Translations under genes and position numbers: made by a program
IMG/VR virus record: IMGVR_UViG_3300009130_000125
Location: 1-25,048 of that record
DNA from: a virus
Direction: 5' to 3' (one strand)
DNA: 25,048 nt
Shown here: in pieces, positions 7,131 to 15,054 of the stretch
Numbering within the stretch: position 1 is the first letter of the stretch
Layout of the letters: each line of letters begins with the position of its first letter
The notes under the pieces: model-generated
Database searches by the model: none
Seen by the model: only the letters and a program-made list of their open reading frames with translations
Told to the model about the DNA's origin: nothing

Positions 7131-8393
7131 ATGACAGCGATCACAATCCCACTCACATCCCTCCCAGTTTTCGAAAAGGCAGTTGCTAAGATCAACCGCC
7201 GCGCAAACAAGCTCGGCTTCGAGAAAATCGAAGTGGAGCTTGGGGCTAAGTCTATCAAGTTCTTCGCTGAGCGCACCAGTCGCCATGGCTTCGACGTAGC
7301 GACCACCCAATTCCAGATTGAGGAGGACAAGTACATTGACCTCCAGAAAAACAATGCGGATAGACTCCGCACATGGACTGTGGAAGTTATCGAGGTGACT
7401 TACAGTGACGTAACCCACGGTTTCGAGGGTCACAAGATCGTAGGAGTCACCGAAAACGTTGAAGGTATCCACACCCTCAACACCTTCGACGAGCGTTTCG
7501 ACCTCTCCGAAGAGCGTGGTACACGTAAGTGTGACCACTGTGGTCACGACCGCAACCGCAACAAAGTGTACTTCGTGAACAAGGAAGGTGAAGACGGCTT
7601 CATCCGCCTAGGTTCATCATGCGTCTCACACTACTTCGTGAACGAGAACATCTCAGGCAATGCTCTCTCTAAGTTCAAGCTTCTTGAGGAAATTCACAAC
7701 CTCCACAAGCCTTTCGACGAGGAAGAATCTTGCTGGGGGTACTCAAGCCATCAGTCCGCTTACCTTGTGAAGGAACTCCTTCGCTGGACAGTGTTCACAG
7801 TAGCCGAGTCTGGTTACGTCTCTGTAGCTAAAGCTCGTGATAACTTTGACGTAGTAGCTACTAAGGATCAAGTGACTAGCAATATCCACGAAGAGGATGT
7901 GAAGCTTGAACTCACCGAGAAGCAGGAGAAGCAAGTTGAAGAACTCTACGAGTGGGCTAAGGAGCAGGGCACCAAGAACGAATACTTCAACACTGTGCAG
8001 CAGATTATTGAGCAGGGCTACTGCCCAGCTCGACTTGCAGGTTACATCATCGGTGTATACGGATGGTGGAATTCCGACAACAACAAGCGCATCGAGACCG
8101 AAGCCAACAAGTCACAGCACGTTGGTACTGTTGGTGAGCGTTGTGAATTCAACGGCAAGGTGGTGAAGGTTCGTGCATTCGAAGGCCACTACGGCACCAG
8201 CTACCAGACCACTGTGGTTTGCGGTGATGACACCGTGATCTACTGGAACCGCCTGAACGAAAAGGGTGGTGCACGTTGTGCCGAAGAGGGTGATGTTGTC
8301 ACCTTCTTCGCCAAAGTGAAGGATCACGGTGAGTTCAACGGTGTGCCACAGACCATCGTACAGCGAGCCACTAAGGTAGGGATCGCGAGCTAG
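7131..8393 (+). CDS. Zinc-ribbon and OB-fold-like protein, unknown function
   Basis: The 420-residue product has an N-terminal alpha/beta part, a zinc-ribbon-like region near residues 133-165 (CDHCGHDRNRN, then VYFV and LGSSCVSHYF), an acidic helical middle (about 255-290), and a C-terminal strand-rich region from about 335 (GTVGERCEFNGKVVKV, YQTTVVCGDDTVIYW, GDVVTFFAKVKDHGEFNGVP) resembling a single OB-fold. Similar C-x2-C proteins with this layout occur in phages and plasmids without assigned function. An OB-fold plus zinc ribbon suggests nucleic-acid binding. It stands alone between its own promoter and a strong terminator. Arginine codons are almost all CGC/CGT, while nearby genes often use AGG/AGA, suggesting high expression or a different origin. 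Confidence 0.85.
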   Translation: MTAITIPLTSLPVFEKAVAKINRRANKLGFEKIEVELGAKSIKFFAERTSRHGFDVATTQFQIEEDKYIDLQKNNADRLRTWTVEVIEVTYSDVTHGFEGHKIVGVTENVEGIHTLNTFDERFDLSEERGTRKCDHCGHDRNRNKVYFVNKEGEDGFIRLGSSCVSHYFVNENISGNALSKFKLLEEIHNLHKPFDEEESCWGYSSHQSAYLVKELLRWTVFTVAESGYVSVAKARDNFDVVATKDQVTSNIHEEDVKLELTEKQEKQVEELYEWAKEQGTKNEYFNTVQQIIEQGYCPARLAGYIIGVYGWWNSDNNKRIETEANKSQHVGTVGERCEFNGKVVKVRAFEGHYGTSYQTTVVCGDDTVIYWNRLNEKGGARCAEEGDVVTFFAKVKDHGEFNGVPQTIVQRATKVGIAS

Positions 8394-8403
8394 GTTATGG
8401 AAC

Positions 8404-8436
8404 AAAAAAGCGGTGTTAAACGAACACCGCTTTTTT
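8404..8436. terminator. Bidirectional rho-independent terminator
   Basis: AAAAAAGCGGTGTT (8404-8417), loop AAACG and AACACCGCTTTTTT (8423-8436) form a perfect 14-bp stem with A and T runs on both sides. It sits between convergent genes (stops at 8393 and 8440) and can end both transcripts. Confidence 0.92.
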
Positions 8437-8439
8437 GGT

Positions 8440-9615
8440 TTAAGTTCTTGTTACGAATTTGGATAGTTTAGAAATAACAGATTGTGTAGCATCTAGAGCG
8501 CCCTCAAGTTGCTTACAAATATCCTCGGTGGTTATAGCCATGAACTTCTCACCGTACTTAACGTAATGATTGTATAACGAACGTATTGGTGGGAAGAACT
8601 CGGTTACATTCATGGTAACCGTGTAACTCTCTGGGTAAGGAACACCATCAATGTAAATTAAATTACCATTACCTAAATATGAGAAGTCAATCTTACATGC
8701 TGGACACCACCTTATACCGTCAATTTCTATGGTATAGATACAAGGACTATCACCCACAAACGGGGTACGTAGATCACCCATACCCATATTATGTGAAAAT
8801 AATTCAACGAGTTCTTTATGGAATTTAGCCTTCTCGTGATCAATGGTGTTCAACAATTCGAAGGTGAGTGGGTATGAAACGGGCGAGCTGGCTCCTTTGT
8901 AGAAAGCGTCCCTACTTTCTGAAGGACTAATAGCAGGGAGAATTGACGAGGACAAATCCGCCATAGCAGGTCCTAAAGATGCCAAACCTAGGAGTGATTT
9001 AGCCCCCACACCAAACCCACCAGCCACGTTAGCAGCCCGTTCTCTTGTAAAATCCACCATTTTTGACAGAACATTCTTCTTACCTTCCTCACCGTCTGTG
9101 AACATGGTAGCGAAGGATTGATCAGTCAACTGGAGATACGGTAGACGATATTTAAATCCAGTCTTACGGGCTTGGAAAGAATTGGCTATAGGATTACCCT
9201 GAGTGAATTCTAGAGCCCTCTTGAAGCCACCTACGACACCGTCATCAGACTCAGCAATATTAACAGCCTCATCAGCCCACTGTTCAAGCTGGCGGGTATT
9301 TTTAAGTAAACTAGCTATGGTGGAAGAATACCTAGGCTGGTATTCAGTAATCACCAACTCGACTATATCATTACGATTAGCAGTTGGTGATTGTGTCCAC
9401 GCAGCATCACGGGTGATACTCAGTTCACCCTTGGGCTTATTTTCAGATTCGCCGCTAGGGAAAGCATAGTACGGATTGGCTAAATCACTTTCGTGCTTAT
9501 AAATAGGAATCTTTCGCCTACTATTAGAGACACCACTGTTGGGCACTCTATCCGACCTACGCTGTCCTGTGGTACTACCATCAGGTAGTATAATACTTGT
9601 ACCTTTCTTCGCCAT
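8440..9615 (-). CDS. Putative baseplate tail-tube cap/initiator protein (gp48/gp54-like)
   Basis: The 391-residue product starts at ATG 9615 (MAKKGTSI), chosen because AATAATTA lies exactly 5 nt upstream; a longer frame to 9666 would overlap the gp25-like gene. The N-terminal 80 residues are basic and low in complexity. The middle has a Gly/Ala-rich stretch (VAGGFGVGAKSLLGLASLGP, about 210-230). The C-terminal third carries strands typical of tail-tube-like domains (CIYTIEIDGIRWCPACKIDF, GVPYPESYTVTMNVTEFFPP). That pattern and its place directly after the gp25-like gene suggest the cap or initiator that links baseplate hub and tail tube. Assignment is by pattern only; other baseplate hub proteins remain possible. 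Confidence 0.6.
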   Translation of the reverse strand: MAKKGTSIILPDGSTTGQRRSDRVPNSGVSNSRRKIPIYKHESDLANPYYAFPSGESENKPKGELSITRDAAWTQSPTANRNDIVELVITEYQPRYSSTIASLLKNTRQLEQWADEAVNIAESDDGVVGGFKRALEFTQGNPIANSFQARKTGFKYRLPYLQLTDQSFATMFTDGEEGKKNVLSKMVDFTRERAANVAGGFGVGAKSLLGLASLGPAMADLSSSILPAISPSESRDAFYKGASSPVSYPLTFELLNTIDHEKAKFHKELVELFSHNMGMGDLRTPFVGDSPCIYTIEIDGIRWCPACKIDFSYLGNGNLIYIDGVPYPESYTVTMNVTEFFPPIRSLYNHYVKYGEKFMAITTEDICKQLEGALDATQSVISKLSKFVTRT

Positions 9616-9628
9616 ATAATTAATTATT
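9616..9628 (-). promoter_or_regulatory. Late-promoter-like motif AATAATTA-N5-ATG
   Basis: AATAATTA at 9621-9628 precedes ATG 9615 by 5 nt and overlaps the last Asn codons and TAA stop of the gp25-like gene. Confidence 0.6.
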
Positions 9629-10075
9629 GATAGGGGTACTCTGCATCTGGACTCCATTATCACCATTCACCACAAAACTCATATCAAGCACCTCCTTGGA
9701 GAGTGATGGGATATAAAATCGAATATCAACAATATATTGGCTGTTGATCATATCGGAGGTCACATGGATATCGTCCACTAAAATTCTTTTCTCCTGTTCT
9801 AGAATTTCCTCCACATCATCAGCCAGTAATCTAGCATTGTTGTCGTTAATGGGCTCAAATAGGTACACATCGAGGTTGGAACCGAATGTTGGATCCAATA
9901 TCCTACTACCTCGCTTAACCAAGAATAGGTTATGTATGGCGGCTCTGACAGAATTTACGTCAGTCACCGCCAAATTGCCTTTGGCACCACCTGTTTGGAA
10001 TATATCGATATCCCTGTAGGTGTACGATTGTGCCGAATCGGCTTTGATGTTAAGATCTTTAATGACGATGCTCAT
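9620..10075 (-). CDS. Baseplate wedge protein, T4 gp25-like
   Basis: The 151-residue product matches the gp25/protein W family, which attaches the first sheath ring to the baseplate. Visible hallmarks are VRAAIHNLFLVKRGSRILDP followed by TFGSNLDVYLFEPIND, then a helix ending LEQEKRI and strands with VDIRFYIPSL. Length is close to T4 gp25 (132). ATG 10075 (MSIVIKDLN) follows a CATAATTA motif by 5 nt. The cap-like gene starts 5 nt past its stop, so the two form a late pair. Confidence 0.9.
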   Translation of the reverse strand: MSIVIKDLNIKADSAQSYTYRDIDIFQTGGAKGNLAVTDVNSVRAAIHNLFLVKRGSRILDPTFGSNLDVYLFEPINDNNARLLADDVEEILEQEKRILVDDIHVTSDMINSQYIVDIRFYIPSLSKEVLDMSFVVNGDNGVQMQSTPINN

Positions 10076-10088
10076 AAATTTAATTATG
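10076..10088 (-). promoter_or_regulatory. Late-promoter-like motif CATAATTA-N5-ATG before the gp25-like gene
   Basis: CATAATTA at 10081-10088 is followed by AATTT and ATG 10075. It lies in the 39-nt gap after the metallophosphoesterase gene, so it is not constrained by coding sequence. Confidence 0.65.
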
Positions 10089-10114
10089 TATGAGCACCGT
10101 CTGAGACTGGATGG

Positions 10115-11491
10115 TTAGATAGGCATATCCAACACACACGGGATGCCCTTCCCGTTGTTGTGTGTGATCACCACACCTGAATTACTAAACCAGTTATTGT
10201 CCTCCGAATAACTATTACCCGTGAAGATGGATGGTAGGACTTGCCTACGCATATCAATCGAGTCATCAGTCACCAATTGCATCTTATCGATAGCACTCGC
10301 ACTCATTCGCTGGATCCTCGAATGCAGATGACCTTCCAACACAAAATTGAACATAGGCTCTTCGACGATCTCCCCGTCCACCAGTACGGGCTTTTTGAGG
10401 CGACCGTAACTACAAATGATATCAGAAGTGGAACGCTTGGATACACCCTTATCACCATGCAACATGATGTACATGATACCGTCAATCTCCACAGGAACAA
10501 CTAGTGGTGAAAATGTGACATCATAACCACTGAGTCTCATCATCTCACACACCAGATCGGCTACACCACCTTTGGTATCAGACTTATTACACTCGGTGGT
10601 TCTATCGTGGTTACCCCCTACCATATTAACTCGCTTGAGGTTATTAATCCTATCGAGGAAGAATTCGGTGAATAGTTTATGAGCCAACTTAATAGCCTCT
10701 ACACCGTGAATGCCATTCTCCATCTCTTTCCAAGAATTGGGGTGGTTAGAACCGAAACCTTCTATGAGATCCCCGTAAAAATTAACATGTACTTCGGCAT
10801 ACCCCAAATCATTAACCGTATCCACCACAGAAAGTAGTTTCTGTTTAAGAACCTCCTTATCAAAATCTGGAGTCTTAGCCAACCCCTTAACCCATGCACC
10901 TAGGTGAAGATCTGAAATGTGTACCACCCCTACATTTTTACCTTTCGCCTTTGGTTTGGGTGCCACATGCCAGAAATCGCTCTCGATGAGTTTCTGTGCA
11001 GCCTCCAGTAGATTATTTAATTCCTCCTCGACATCCTGACTGGTTTTAATTCGAACGGATAGGTTCTTGGTTTTAACCCAACCCCCTGCGGCGTCAGAGG
11101 GGTCGATACCTTCGGCGACACAGATTTCCTTGAATGTCCTTACGTCCTGTTCTGACGACACCTCTTCGTCAATAACCGCATCAATAGGTTCGTTAGGTTG
11201 AGGCTGGCCATCATTATTAACAACTTCGTCATCACCATTTGCGAGGATATTAAGATGTCCCGTGTCCTCACAAGTTTTACCATTGATCATATACAGTCCC
11301 TCGTTATAGCGGAGGATGACACTACCAATTAGACGCCTTTTAATATGCACCCCTGCTGAGCCCGAAAGGACTTCACTAGCATGTTTTATACTTTTATATT
11401 TAGCAGAGGGATTAACCTCCAATAGATATTTAAGGATATACTCAGTTTTAGACCCTTCCTTAGGAAGGGTTGGTTTGTTTTGTTTATTCAT
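10115..11491 (-). CDS. Calcineurin-like metallophosphoesterase with N-terminal winged-helix-like domain
   Basis: The 458-residue product has all metallophosphoesterase motifs in order: ISDLHLG (Asp194, His196), YGDLIEG (Asp241), GGNHDR (Asn294, His295), LHGD (His345) and EGHLHS (His388, His390). These bind two metal ions in enzymes such as SbcD/Mre11 nucleases and other phosphodiesterases. Residues about 14-75 look like a winged helix (TEYILKYLLEVNP to RYNEGLYMING), followed by an acidic linker (about 85-115), suggesting DNA binding. No SbcC-like partner is in the window, so a repair or recombination nuclease role is inference. No Shine-Dalgarno sequence is present; TATATT lies 6 nt before ATG without a good -35. 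Confidence 0.88.
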   Translation of the reverse strand: MNKQNKPTLPKEGSKTEYILKYLLEVNPSAKYKSIKHASEVLSGSAGVHIKRRLIGSVILRYNEGLYMINGKTCEDTGHLNILANGDDEVVNNDGQPQPNEPIDAVIDEEVSSEQDVRTFKEICVAEGIDPSDAAGGWVKTKNLSVRIKTSQDVEEELNNLLEAAQKLIESDFWHVAPKPKAKGKNVGVVHISDLHLGAWVKGLAKTPDFDKEVLKQKLLSVVDTVNDLGYAEVHVNFYGDLIEGFGSNHPNSWKEMENGIHGVEAIKLAHKLFTEFFLDRINNLKRVNMVGGNHDRTTECNKSDTKGGVADLVCEMMRLSGYDVTFSPLVVPVEIDGIMYIMLHGDKGVSKRSTSDIICSYGRLKKPVLVDGEIVEEPMFNFVLEGHLHSRIQRMSASAIDKMQLVTDDSIDMRRQVLPSIFTGNSYSEDNNWFSNSGVVITHNNGKGIPCVLDMPI

Positions 11492-11537
11492 AATTTCAAT
11501 ATATTGACAATTTTTACACGTTATTCCATTTGTATCA

Positions 11538-11550
11538 TATAATTAAGGGT
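11538..11550 (+). promoter_or_regulatory. Late-promoter-like motif TATAATTA-N5-ATG
   Basis: TATAATTA at 11538-11545 is followed by AGGGT and ATG 11551. AAGGG could also act as a Shine-Dalgarno sequence but is only 1 nt from ATG. Confidence 0.55.
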
Positions 11551-11961
11551 ATGAGCCACTTTCAATCATTATTCGAACATACCGTTGAACGCTTCAATTT
11601 CGGGGGCGTACAAGTACATGATTATGTTAAGATTTTAGACACTAAGGTTGACGGTGCTAATGAAGATTATATCAAAGAATTAGAAAAATTCAAGTCTGAT
11701 GATTTGAATATTAAAGTTCTTGAGATCGTCAACAATTCCGCCGAAATGGGTCGTAACCAACCTAATGACTTCTCAGCAGTGATCGGTCAGGAGATGGCTA
11801 GTGGCCTTTACCCTCGTAAAATTACCGTACCTATGAAACACCTCAAAGTTGTTGGTTATAACCAGCCACCATCAATCCCAGATTCTTGGAAATACGAAGA
11901 TAAGAGTGATGAAACTGGTGAACCAAAACCATTGAAGGATGGAAAAAAATCTAAAAGTTAG
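11551..11961 (+). CDS. Unknown 136-residue late protein
   Basis: The start at ATG 11551 (MSHFQSLFEHTVERFNFGGV) is placed 5 nt after TATAATTA; an upstream TTG in frame at 11530 would lie inside that motif. The product is hydrophilic, with a helical N-terminus, a middle of alternating strands (VQVHDYVKILD, YPRKITVPMKHLKVVGY) and a charged tail ending KDGKKSKS. No family is recognised. The late-type motif and an N-terminus resembling T4 capsid-targeting peptides suggest a virion or head-internal protein. Its stop overlaps that of the clamp-loader gene by 3-4 nt on the opposite strand. Confidence 0.7.
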   Translation: MSHFQSLFEHTVERFNFGGVQVHDYVKILDTKVDGANEDYIKELEKFKSDDLNIKVLEIVNNSAEMGRNQPNDFSAVIGQEMASGLYPRKITVPMKHLKVVGYNQPPSIPDSWKYEDKSDETGEPKPLKDGKKSKS

Positions 11962-12869
11962 AGGTTATTTTTAATCGTGATTAGACAACAGTAAAAGTTA
12001 ATTTCTTTATTAACAACCTGTGAGTCTTTAACTAGGAACTCGTTCAATATAGGGACGAGTTTTCTTGTTAGTACCACATCAAAATTGGCGGATGCATGCT
12101 TCACCATGTCGATCATAAGACTACAATGGTCGCTAAATTTTGATGGATTATTGATACAAAGAGCCCTGACTTCTTCTGGAGTTTGTGAATGGATTGACCC
12201 CCATACCTCACCCACAAAGGACACCCCCATGGTACTGGGCATCTTAAATCGACCATCCACCACGTTGGATTGCATAGACCCGATAGCGAGTCGGAAATCG
12301 GGGTAACACGACCTCAATAATTTCAACAATTCACCCTTATCGAATTCAACCCCCTCAGACTTCAGCACATTAGCACATGCCATGACGTAAGATTTCTCGG
12401 AAAATTTAATATCAAACCGCTGACAACGACTCACAATAGGCTCCGACAATCTTGATACATCATTAGCCGTGAAAATGAAGCGAGTGGTACCTGCGCAATC
12501 CTCGATAATCTCCTTGAGGGAATCTTGGGCGGTTTTGGTAAGACCGTCAGCCTCCCCGAACACCACTACCTTGATACCACCGTCTAATGATGCACAACTA
12601 GCGAAATCCTTAACTTTGGTTCGAATGGTATCGATACCACCCTCATCAGAGGCGTTAATTGATAATGACTCACACTCTAGTACATCATTTACCAGAATCT
12701 TGGCTAAGCTTGTTTTACCAATACCCGCACTCCCCACTAGGAGTAGGTGAGGGATGGTACCGTCATTTACAAAACCTTGGATGCGAACCAGAACCTCTGG
12801 ATCGAGCACCAAACTGCCCAAACTAGTAGGTCGGTACTTTTCATACCAAATAGAATCCAATGCTGACAT
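11958..12869 (-). CDS. Sliding-clamp loader ATPase, T4 gp44/RFC-like
   Basis: The 303-residue AAA+ protein opens and loads the sliding clamp during replication. Motifs are the N-terminal WYEKYRPTSL, Walker A GSAGIGKT (46-53), a Walker B position VVVFGEAD (101-108), sensor 1 FIFTAND (131-137) and the SRC arginine-finger motif (147-149). Length is close to T4 gp44 (319). The Walker B aspartate is replaced by glycine: codon GGG stands where GAC or GAT is expected, keeping only the following Glu. It starts with a 1-nt overlap to the coiled-coil gene (TAATG). A gp62-like small subunit is not recognised nearby, and the clamp itself is not in the window. Confidence 0.9.
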   Translation of the reverse strand: MSALDSIWYEKYRPTSLGSLVLDPEVLVRIQGFVNDGTIPHLLLVGSAGIGKTSLAKILVNDVLECESLSINASDEGGIDTIRTKVKDFASCASLDGGIKVVVFGEADGLTKTAQDSLKEIIEDCAGTTRFIFTANDVSRLSEPIVSRCQRFDIKFSEKSYVMACANVLKSEGVEFDKGELLKLLRSCYPDFRLAIGSMQSNVVDGRFKMPSTMGVSFVGEVWGSIHSQTPEEVRALCINNPSKFSDHCSLMIDMVKHASANFDVVLTRKLVPILNEFLVKDSQVVNKEINFYCCLITIKNNL

Positions 12870-13066
12870 TATTTATCTTTCTTGTTGTTTAGTTCTTCGG
12901 TCAAATCCTTAACCTCCTTTTCGAGGTCAACAATTCGCCCCTCCAATTTAACCATGATATCGATGGCATTTCCCATAAATACTTCCTTCTGCCAATTCGG
13001 CACCTTTAATCTCTGACACAGCTTTTGGAACTTACTCACTGTGTTTTTCCTCAGTTCATCGATCAT
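12869..13066 (-). CDS. Small coiled-coil protein, unknown
   Basis: ATG 13066 (MIDELRKNTVSKF) gives 65 residues; an in-frame TTG at 13075 would add three. The C-terminal half, from about MVKLEGRIVDLEKEVKDLTE to the lysine-rich end, has a heptad pattern of a coiled coil. TAAGG 9 nt before ATG may be a Shine-Dalgarno sequence. The stop overlaps the clamp-loader start (TAATG), indicating coupled translation and possibly a shared role in replication. It is far shorter than the T4 gp62 clamp-loader subunit (about 187), so it is not called as such. Confidence 0.65.
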   Translation of the reverse strand: MIDELRKNTVSKFQKLCQRLKVPNWQKEVFMGNAIDIMVKLEGRIVDLEKEVKDLTEELNNKKDK

Positions 13067-13112
13067 ACGGAACAACCTTACCCCTTAAAGGCCATAATTG
13101 CAAGGATTATTT

Positions 13113-13125
13113 GATAATTATTATC
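13113..13125 (+). promoter_or_regulatory. Late-promoter-like motif GATAATTA-N5-ATG before the amidase
   Basis: GATAATTA at 13113-13120 is followed by TTATC and ATG 13126, in a non-coding divergent region. A late signal is expected for a lysis gene. Confidence 0.65.
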
Positions 13126-13707
13126 ATGAAGAATTTTTTCAAAATGTTAAAGTCGGTATTCTCTCCGCCCAAATCACCTAAAATCGTCACACCCAAACCA
13201 AAACAATCACCTAAGGTGAAGGGCTCGAACACCAAGGGTGGTACTTACAAAGAAGTTTATAGACACTCCCCCCACCAGAGTGGTACTATTAAACCTAAAT
13301 ATATCATACTACACGACTCCTACGGTTCGTACGGTGGTGGGGTGTCATGGATTCAGGATCCCAAATCTAAGGTTAGTTACCACTATCTAATCGACTCCAA
13401 GGGTAATCGAACTCAGTTTGTGTACGACTCCAAGAAGGCATGGCATGCAGGAGATTCAAAGTGGAATGGTATAAACGGGATGAACAGTCACTCTATTGGT
13501 GTGGCATTCTGGGGCAATACCTATAAGAGGGCAGTGAATTTCGAAGAGATTGACTCATGTGCTAGGAAGTGTGTTTACCTCATGGATAAATTCGGCATAC
13601 CTAAATCCAACATCTTGACCCACCAAATGATCAGCCCTAACAGGAAAAAGGATACCTCCCCAAGAATTTATAAAAGGGTCTTGAAGAGGATTGATGAATT
13701 AACCTAG
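13126..13707 (+). CDS. N-acetylmuramoyl-L-alanine amidase endolysin (Amidase_2 family)
   Basis: The 193-residue product cleaves the bond between N-acetylmuramic acid and L-alanine in peptidoglycan. Zinc-site and fold motifs are IILHDS (His63), YHYLID (about 85-90), AWHAG (105-109), SIGVAFWGN, LTHQ (His166) and KKDTSP (Asp176, the usual third ligand). Residues 1-40 are a basic, Pro- and Lys-rich extension (SPPKSPKIVTPKPKQSPKVK) that may bind the wall or membrane; no clear signal peptide is seen, so a holin is probably needed. ATG 13126 is preferred to an in-frame TTG at 13111 because the late motif ends 5 nt before it. It overlaps the convergent neighbour at the stop codon. Confidence 0.93.
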   Translation: MKNFFKMLKSVFSPPKSPKIVTPKPKQSPKVKGSNTKGGTYKEVYRHSPHQSGTIKPKYIILHDSYGSYGGGVSWIQDPKSKVSYHYLIDSKGNRTQFVYDSKKAWHAGDSKWNGINGMNSHSIGVAFWGNTYKRAVNFEEIDSCARKCVYLMDKFGIPKSNILTHQMISPNRKKDTSPRIYKRVLKRIDELT

Positions 13708-15020
13708 CGATATTTATATTGCACCTTATACAAAGCAGTACCCATTTTCACACCACCCCCACATGTAGGTTCATTGATAACACGCCACTCCACTATGGCA
13801 TCCTGTCCATCCATAGACCATAAAACCTCAGTATCAATATCGGTGATAGTGACTTTACCATCAGGACAAGGCCTGTTATTCTTAAACATAACACCACCAA
13901 TAGTGCCGTAGTCGTCCAACACAGTACCCTTACGTATTGTAATTGTACTAATCTCGAAGATTGTTGGGTCTACATCAACATATAGATTAGTGAACCTATG
14001 AACACCAGAGAGTTCATCACCATTGTTTACGAAAACATTAGAGAATGTGTAATCTTTAGTTGGAGCATCGATAAAATTAAGCTCCTCCGTGGTGCAGGTG
14101 TCAGCCTCTATAGATACAGGTTTAGCCGCCTCGAACTCTATCCTAATACCTCCCACCCTATTAGGGAATGAACCGCTTTCGTAGTAGATATACCAACTAT
14201 GACAGTCATCGTGTGCAGCTATTATCTCATAAGGCATGGTCATGATGTTATGACCAAACCAATTTTTCCTGAGTGTATCATATTCACACATACTTAAACT
14301 ACTCTCAACACTTGTATCGGTAAATAATAGTTCGATCCTATTCTTCTTCACCGCCATGCTCGAAGATGTAATTACATCACTCAGTGGCACTTCGGTGATC
14401 GTTACTATATCACCATCCTCGAATTTCACAACTTCAAATTCGCCTAGGATCATATCATGTAATATATAGATAACATCCTCATGGAATACCGTCTGGTAGT
14501 GAGAACTGTAGGTGATATTGAAGAACCTCCTTTTACCTGCATCACCCAACCATATTCTACTCTCGGTGATTATCAATACCTTATCGTAGAATACTTGTAC
14601 ATCCTTGACCGACTCCCCAGCAGGGATTTCGAAATTACCGAACATACCATCAAAAACAACACCACTTGGGTCTATAATATACAACACCCCTAGAGACGCC
14701 CTCTTCTCATGTATGGAGGATGGGGAGTCATTTTTGAAGAGGACGTAGGTATTACCATATACGTCCTCATGACACCTATATATTGATCGAGTCTCTTGAA
14801 AACCACCATCCTTACACCTTATAGAATCCACATTGATCAAATCACTGATATTGGTCACTGTGGATCTATATGGTGAGTAGGTCTGGAACCCTGTGGTATT
14901 GGCATTCCTGTATTGACAGTATACCCCATCAACCATCTCAAATGGCGTCCTGTTCTGGGGTATAACAGACCCACCATGATAAATTGACGGATTTCGTATC
15001 TTCAAAAGATCAGTACTCAT
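13704..15020 (-). CDS. Unknown large beta-rich late protein, probably virion structural
   Basis: ATG 15020 (MSTDLLKIRNPSIYHGG) gives 438 residues and lies 5 nt after GGTAATTA; an ATG 18 nt upstream is less likely because it would place that motif inside the gene. The product is rich in strands, with propeller-like phrases in the first two thirds (DVYGNTYVLFKND, GVLYIIDPSGVVFDG, KVLIITESRIWLGDAGKRRF) and a C-terminal domain containing CPDGKVTITDIDTEVLWSMD. No family is recognised with confidence. The general style matches the two other propeller-like late proteins here, suggesting a tail-associated protein. Confidence 0.75.
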   Translation of the reverse strand: MSTDLLKIRNPSIYHGGSVIPQNRTPFEMVDGVYCQYRNANTTGFQTYSPYRSTVTNISDLINVDSIRCKDGGFQETRSIYRCHEDVYGNTYVLFKNDSPSSIHEKRASLGVLYIIDPSGVVFDGMFGNFEIPAGESVKDVQVFYDKVLIITESRIWLGDAGKRRFFNITYSSHYQTVFHEDVIYILHDMILGEFEVVKFEDGDIVTITEVPLSDVITSSSMAVKKNRIELLFTDTSVESSLSMCEYDTLRKNWFGHNIMTMPYEIIAAHDDCHSWYIYYESGSFPNRVGGIRIEFEAAKPVSIEADTCTTEELNFIDAPTKDYTFSNVFVNNGDELSGVHRFTNLYVDVDPTIFEISTITIRKGTVLDDYGTIGGVMFKNNRPCPDGKVTITDIDTEVLWSMDGQDAIVEWRVINEPTCGGGVKMGTALYKVQYKYR

Positions 15021-15033
15021 ATATCTAATTACC
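15021..15033 (-). promoter_or_regulatory. Late-promoter-like motif GGTAATTA-N5-ATG
   Basis: GGTAATTA at 15026-15033 is followed by GATAT and ATG 15020, in the short gap after the ligase gene. It differs from the consensus at the second base. Confidence 0.5.
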
Positions 15034-15054
15034 GCCAATAGTTATATTTCAATA

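Noticed and set aside
11503-11545. TTGACA near 11503 as -35 for the 11551 gene
   Set aside because: The spacing to any -10 candidate is 23 nt or more, too long for a sigma70 promoter.
12870-12877. GATAAATA directly before the clamp-loader ATG
   Set aside because: It abuts ATG with no spacing, so transcription would start inside the gene; spacing differs from all other copies.
13711-13718. TATAAATA on the minus strand inside the end of the 13704-15020 gene
   Set aside because: It lies within coding sequence and points at a convergent gene, with no start codon 5 nt on; likely chance.
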